DNA of 24,330 nucleotides from a virus: positions 1-24,330 of IMG/VR virus record IMGVR_UViG_3300032334_000223; one strand, given 5' to 3'. This document shows, piece after piece, positions 21,641 through 24,330 of this stretch (position 1 is the first letter of the stretch; every line of letters starts with the position of its first letter). The notes below the pieces were generated by a model. It did not search any database. It had not been told where the DNA came from and saw only the letters and a list, made by a program, of their open reading frames with translations. The position numbers and the translations under genes are program-made.

Positions 21641-22801
21641 TTATCGTACTTTAATTATATATTTTCCAGCTGCTGTTGCTTTATTACTCAATCTCATCAT
21701 ACATGCATATCGTGCCGCATCAATAAGGTGATTGTTAAAATCAATAGGCTTATCCAATTGCTTACCAAATCTATCAGTGCTCCACTCATACGAATAGAAC
21801 TCATTGATTAGATTCTGACATGTCTTAGGTATGTTTATCTTATAGTTGTTCATTACCTGAATGCCAAAGTTAATACTATCCTTTCCTTTGATTACAGGCT
21901 TTATATTCCATCCTAAACGATAGAGCTCATCTATTAGTCTTGGTTCTGCACTATCAGCCCATATCTCCTCTCTATCCTTTACTATACCCCTTAACATCTT
22001 ATCTATATCCGATGTCACCATTCCTTTCTCATAGCAATGCTCAATCAAATGTATTTCACCATCATACTTCCATACACTAACTAAAGCAGTAGGGTCTGAT
22101 GAATAACCAAAGTCCAAACCAAATGCTACGAACTCTGCATGTTCAGGCAACCATTCAGTTGTATTAAATGTAAATACAGCCTTCTCATTACCTGTGTATT
22201 CACCCAAACCATATACCTTCCATGCTTTCAGATTAGTATGCTGTAATTCTTCAATTGCTTTAACAACACTTCTTTCCAAAAATGAATTGTTCTTATATGT
22301 TGTAAAGTAACGAGTACAATCCTGCATTTGTCTAATCCAGTGGTAAGGTGATATGGTTGGGTTGTAACTTAATACTATTGGGCCTGTTGTACGAATTTGT
22401 AGCTGGAAGTATGATTCTTCATCTATCTCATTTGCTTCCTCTAACCATAGTATAGTACTCTTTAATCCTCTTAATTTATCTGCATCATCCGTTGATATAA
22501 ATGATATTGTGCTATCCGTATAGAATGAATATATCCTATCAGTTATATTCCAATCATGTTCATTCCAAACTCCCAAGCTCTGCATTATATCTTTAAAGTC
22601 TTTCATAACAGTTCGCTTGAGAGATGGAATTGTTTTACGGACAATGGTAATAGATTCTTTATTGGATAACGCCTTTACTATACACCATTGAAGTAAAGCA
22701 TAAGTCTTACCACTACGAGTACCGCCAATATGATGTGTCACACGTGTTGGGCTTTCTTCCTGATATTGATAACTAATCGTTGTATTAATCTCTAGGTTCA
22801 T
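21641..22801 (-). CDS. terL: Terminase large subunit
   Basis: The DNA-packaging motor ATPase/nuclease. Residues 26-33 (GGTRSGKT) are the Walker A loop. ILWLEEANEI (117-126) is Walker B with its catalytic Glu. SYNPTISP (145-152) fits the coupling motif. The C-terminal nuclease has its metal-binding acidic residues in FGLDFGYSSDPTAL (Asp 230), EIWADSAEP (Asp 283) and NHLIDAARYA (Asp 361), the order of the RNase-H-like domain. At 386 residues it is slightly shorter than the usual 400-500 but keeps all key motifs. The start overlaps the small-subunit gene by 17 bases, so the two are probably made together. It cuts the concatemer and drives DNA through the portal. Confidence 0.97.
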   Translation of the reverse strand: MNLEINTTISYQYQEESPTRVTHHIGGTRSGKTYALLQWCIVKALSNKESITIVRKTIPSLKRTVMKDFKDIMQSLGVWNEHDWNITDRIYSFYTDSTISFISTDDADKLRGLKSTILWLEEANEIDEESYFQLQIRTTGPIVLSYNPTISPYHWIRQMQDCTRYFTTYKNNSFLERSVVKAIEELQHTNLKAWKVYGLGEYTGNEKAVFTFNTTEWLPEHAEFVAFGLDFGYSSDPTALVSVWKYDGEIHLIEHCYEKGMVTSDIDKMLRGIVKDREEIWADSAEPRLIDELYRLGWNIKPVIKGKDSINFGIQVMNNYKINIPKTCQNLINEFYSYEWSTDRFGKQLDKPIDFNNHLIDAARYACMMRLSNKATAAGKYIIKVR

Positions 22802-23090
22802 CTACTACCTTTTGTGTTATGTTTACATTGATTTGCTGTATCCTTTGTTCAATCTCAGCTTTAATCTCAGTCCTTCCCAATTTAGGTAGAACATACTCCA
22901 TCATCTTTAAGGATAGCTCAATTGCTCTCTCCGGGTCTTTCTTTCTTATCTTCTCTAAATCTTCTGCTATCGTATTAAGTGTATTGTTTGCTGCACGTGC
23001 TAAGGTTAGTTTCATCTGCTCCGTAGAACGATTCAGTGCGCCGGGTGGTCTTCCCTTTGCTATCTTATTGCCTGGTTCAAATTTTGCCAT
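22785..23090 (-). CDS. terS: Terminase small subunit (probable)
   Basis: A 101-residue protein. The N-terminus FEPGNKIAKGRPPGALNRST is the 'F..GN..GKGRPKGS.NK' DNA-binding opening of many Bacteroidetes phage small terminase subunits. A helical core follows (LARAANNTLNTIAEDLEKIR then KKDPERAIELSLKMMEYVLP), with the characteristic 'EYVLPKLGRTE' turn. The C-terminus is a short coiled-coil-like stretch (EIEQRIQQINVNITQKV). It overlaps the large subunit start by 17 bases. Upstream is a 10-base tandem repeat and no other gene. The small subunit recognises the packaging start; the site for this phage cannot be identified from this window. Confidence 0.78.
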   Translation of the reverse strand: MAKFEPGNKIAKGRPPGALNRSTEQMKLTLARAANNTLNTIAEDLEKIRKKDPERAIELSLKMMEYVLPKLGRTEIKAEIEQRIQQINVNITQKVVDEPRD

Positions 23091-23108
23091 CGTTATTTAT
23101 CGTTATTT
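23089..23108 (-). repeat. 10-bp tandem repeat at the small terminase start
   Basis: The plus-strand sequence ATCGTTATTT is present twice in direct succession (23089-23098 and 23099-23108). The left copy includes two bases of the terS start codon. On the minus strand this reads AAATAACGAT twice. It could be a binding site for the small terminase or a regulator, or part of the leader. No function is demonstrated. Confidence 0.55.
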
Positions 23109-23176
23109 AAGGATATATACATATATAACATAATCCTTCATCTTTGTAGTTATTGGTTCAGGAGACCGGCTTAAAA

Positions 23177-23719
23177 TTAGTTTGTGAATGGGTTTGGGAG
23201 TGTGTTCTTAATGTGTGTCTTAACCTTCTTACAATTAAGGAAGGCTGTACTCTTTGATATGTGGATTTCTCCTGCTAACTTCTCTAATGTCATCTCATCA
23301 TTAAACCAATAGAGTTGTGCTAATTTAGAACTAGCCCATTGCTTTGTGTATTCCATTCTCTTTAACTCCTCTACTATATCATTGTATGTGTTTTCTAGCT
23401 TAGCATCATACTCCTCATCATACTCTGTTTCTACTCTATCATCATATACGTCCGAATGGTATTGTATCTTCTTATCTCTTTTAATCTTATTTAGGAATCT
23501 GGTCTTTATAAATGAATAACAATACATTACATTAAACGAATCCATACCCCACCATAGTGCTGGATTAACTTTCTCTCCTAAGTAAACATAAAGGTCTGCT
23601 ACCAAATCTTCTGCTACATCTTTATCCTTTGTTATATTATATGCAGCTGCTGATAACCAGTTATGTGATTCTTTATATAGATTACTCAGTCTTCTACTAT
23701 TTTCTTTATGCTTGTCCAT
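23177..23719 (-). CDS. Sigma-factor-like transcription regulator (180 aa)
   Basis: A 180-residue protein with a layout like a small (ECF-type) sigma factor. Residues 20-50 (NWLSAAAYNITKDKDVAEDL then VADLYVYLGEK) resemble region 2.1-2.2, in which 'A..it.d...AEDLv...y..l' binds the core RNA polymerase. The middle holds an acidic linker (YDEEYDAKLENTYNDIV). The C-terminus has a helix-turn-helix, MTLEKLAGEIHISKSTAFLN followed by CKKVKTHIKNTL (143-174), as in region 4.2. It precedes the terminase genes and could direct host RNA polymerase to late promoters. The region-2 promoter-melting aromatics are not clear, so it may instead be a regulator or adaptor. The start overlaps the preceding gene by 14 bases. 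Confidence 0.55.
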   Translation of the reverse strand: MDKHKENSRRLSNLYKESHNWLSAAAYNITKDKDVAEDLVADLYVYLGEKVNPALWWGMDSFNVMYCYSFIKTRFLNKIKRDKKIQYHSDVYDDRVETEYDEEYDAKLENTYNDIVEELKRMEYTKQWASSKLAQLYWFNDEMTLEKLAGEIHISKSTAFLNCKKVKTHIKNTLPNPFTN

Positions 23720-23942
23720 TCACTCGTTTAACATAGTTATTTAGTTCACCAACACAATCTCCCCAATGTCTTGCCGATGATGCGCATGTACAAGGTTGTG
23801 GTGTTGTTGTTCCTCTCACTGCATTACATCTAGCCCAAAAGATACCTGCTAAGTGTGTTGGTAGTGTATGTGTAATCCCTGCTAAATCATTCTTAATAGC
23901 ATTGAATTCTTCTTCCGTAAATGGATGGTATTTGTTTTCCAT
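23706..23942 (-). CDS. Small Cys-containing hypothetical protein (78 aa)
   Basis: A 78-residue protein read from the ATG at 23942 (MENKYHPFTEEEFNAIKNDL). An in-frame ATG 14 codons earlier lies inside the upstream gene and lacks the TAATATG context. The centre holds ARCNAVRGTTTPQPCTCASS then ARHWGDCVGELNNYVKRV. The Cys-x-Cys and the spacing to a later Cys suggest a metal site or a structural role. I recognise similar short proteins ('RG...PQPC.C.SSA..W') in Bacteroidetes phages, but no function is known to me. It overlaps the sigma-like gene by 14 bases, suggesting coupled expression. Confidence 0.55.
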   Translation of the reverse strand: MENKYHPFTEEEFNAIKNDLAGITHTLPTHLAGIFWARCNAVRGTTTPQPCTCASSARHWGDCVGELNNYVKRVNGQA

Positions 23943-23943
23943 A

Positions 23944-24129
23944 TTAAAATAATTTGATTTCTTCTTTACATCCGCATAACTCATTCAAATATATACGTCT
24001 GGCTTCACAACCACAGTCTGTCTTATTGAAAAACTTTAATGCTACCCATCCTGCTATATCTTTACCCCAACCTAATGTTATGATGTTTATAAGGCCATCA
24101 ACTATATTACCTAATTTTATTATACACAT
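23944..24129 (-). CDS. Small DCGC-motif hypothetical protein (61 aa)
   Basis: A 61-residue protein with a hydrophobic N-terminal half (LGNIVDGLINIITLGWGKDI then AGWVALKFF) and a C-terminal motif NKTDCGCEARRIYLNELCGC. The segment D-C-G-C-[ED]-x-R-[RK]-x-x-L-N recurs in short proteins near the packaging genes of Bacteroidetes phages, as I recall it. The hydrophobic half could be a membrane segment or an amphipathic helix. The function is unknown. Both flanking junctions are TAATATG. Confidence 0.55.
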   Translation of the reverse strand: MCIIKLGNIVDGLINIITLGWGKDIAGWVALKFFNKTDCGCEARRIYLNELCGCKEEIKLF

Positions 24130-24130
24130 A

Positions 24131-24330
24131 TTAATCTTTTTTTAGTCCGTACTTAATCCACTTATACCAAACCCTTTCATGTATATAATACTGAATAGGT
24201 TTATATACTAACTCAGCTATCCCAAATGCTGCTCCTACTTTAATTGAACCCGATATCATCCACATCAATACAAAGCCTATTAGTGTTGAAAGGATTCTAT
24301 AACTTATTGTTTTAGCTATGTGTCTCTTTC
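24131..24330 (-). CDS. DUF2061-type membrane protein (N-terminus cut)
   Basis: The last 65 codons of a gene that continues past the right edge. The visible part is KRHIAKTISYRILSTLIGFV then LMWMISGSIKVGAAFGIAEL and VYKPIQYYIHERVWYKWIKY. It has two hydrophobic segments around a short polar turn and a final 'YYIHER.W' helix. This is the pattern of the DUF2061 family of small inner-membrane proteins ('K...WR..A.......SW..TG....A......E...K...YY.HER.W'). Phages carry such genes occasionally; the role is not established. The junction with the next gene is TAATATG. Confidence 0.78.
   Translation of the reverse strand, partial: KRHIAKTISYRILSTLIGFVLMWMISGSIKVGAAFGIAELVYKPIQYYIHERVWYKWIKYGLKKD

Noticed and set aside
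23943-23984. Earlier ATG (23984) for the 78-residue protein
   Set aside because: It would overlap the upstream gene by about 40 bases. The ATG at 23942 directly follows that gene's stop in the recurrent TAATATG context.
1-24330. Integrase, tRNA, lysis or DNA-replication genes
   Set aside because: None seen on either strand. The window covers packaging and virion genes only, so lifestyle (temperate or virulent) cannot be judged.

Overview
The window is a late-gene (packaging and virion) segment of a tailed double-stranded DNA phage, most likely a siphovirus infecting a member of the Bacteroidetes. The evidence is an AT-rich genome, one coding strand (every supported gene is on the minus strand), very tight packing with stop/start overlaps, and a set of virion proteins with the sequence style of Bacteroidetes phages. 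There are no Shine-Dalgarno sequences: starts sit behind A/T-only leaders and often in the context TAATATG, as expected for a Bacteroidetes host. No tRNA, CRISPR array, integrase, attachment site or insertion sequence was seen, and no gene-free stretch exceeds about 120 bases.

Transcription runs right to left. Region A (24330-21641): a DUF2061-type membrane protein cut by the window edge, two small cysteine-containing proteins, a sigma-factor-like protein, then small and large terminase subunits. Region B (21639-19389): a coiled-coil protein, an FkbM-type methyltransferase, a tail-assembly-chaperone-like protein whose frame breaks at a run of ten T, and two small paralogous Cys-rich proteins. 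Region C (19384-9721): host-contact genes. These are a 1355-residue collagen-like fibre, two paralogous LamG-domain proteins flanking two tiny genes and a compact sulfotransferase-like gene, a spike-base-like protein, and a 916-residue protein with about 130-residue repeats ending in a Gly-rich adhesin-like domain.

Region D (9670-7380): scaffold-like protein, major capsid protein and a likely tail-tube protein, followed by a strong intrinsic terminator. Region E (7259-1): small structural protein, portal, head-tail connector, putative tail terminator, HK97 gp10-like protein, three tail/baseplate proteins, a 49-residue ORF and the N-terminus of the tape-measure protein, cut by the left edge.

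The most notable observations are: (1) the tail-chaperone-like gene continues in the -1 frame from the T10 tract for 88 more residues of protein-like sequence; (2) a repeated GTTGTTAAAT element sits upstream of virion transcription-unit starts, in a phage that also encodes a sigma-like protein; (3) a LamG/small gene/sulfotransferase/small gene/LamG block, plus an FkbM methyltransferase, lies among the fibre genes; (4) two adjacent small proteins share the spacing C-L-C-x5-Y-S-x2-C-C-x-G-x-L-x2-Q-G-I-G; (5) an exact stop-start junction TAATATG recurs seven times.
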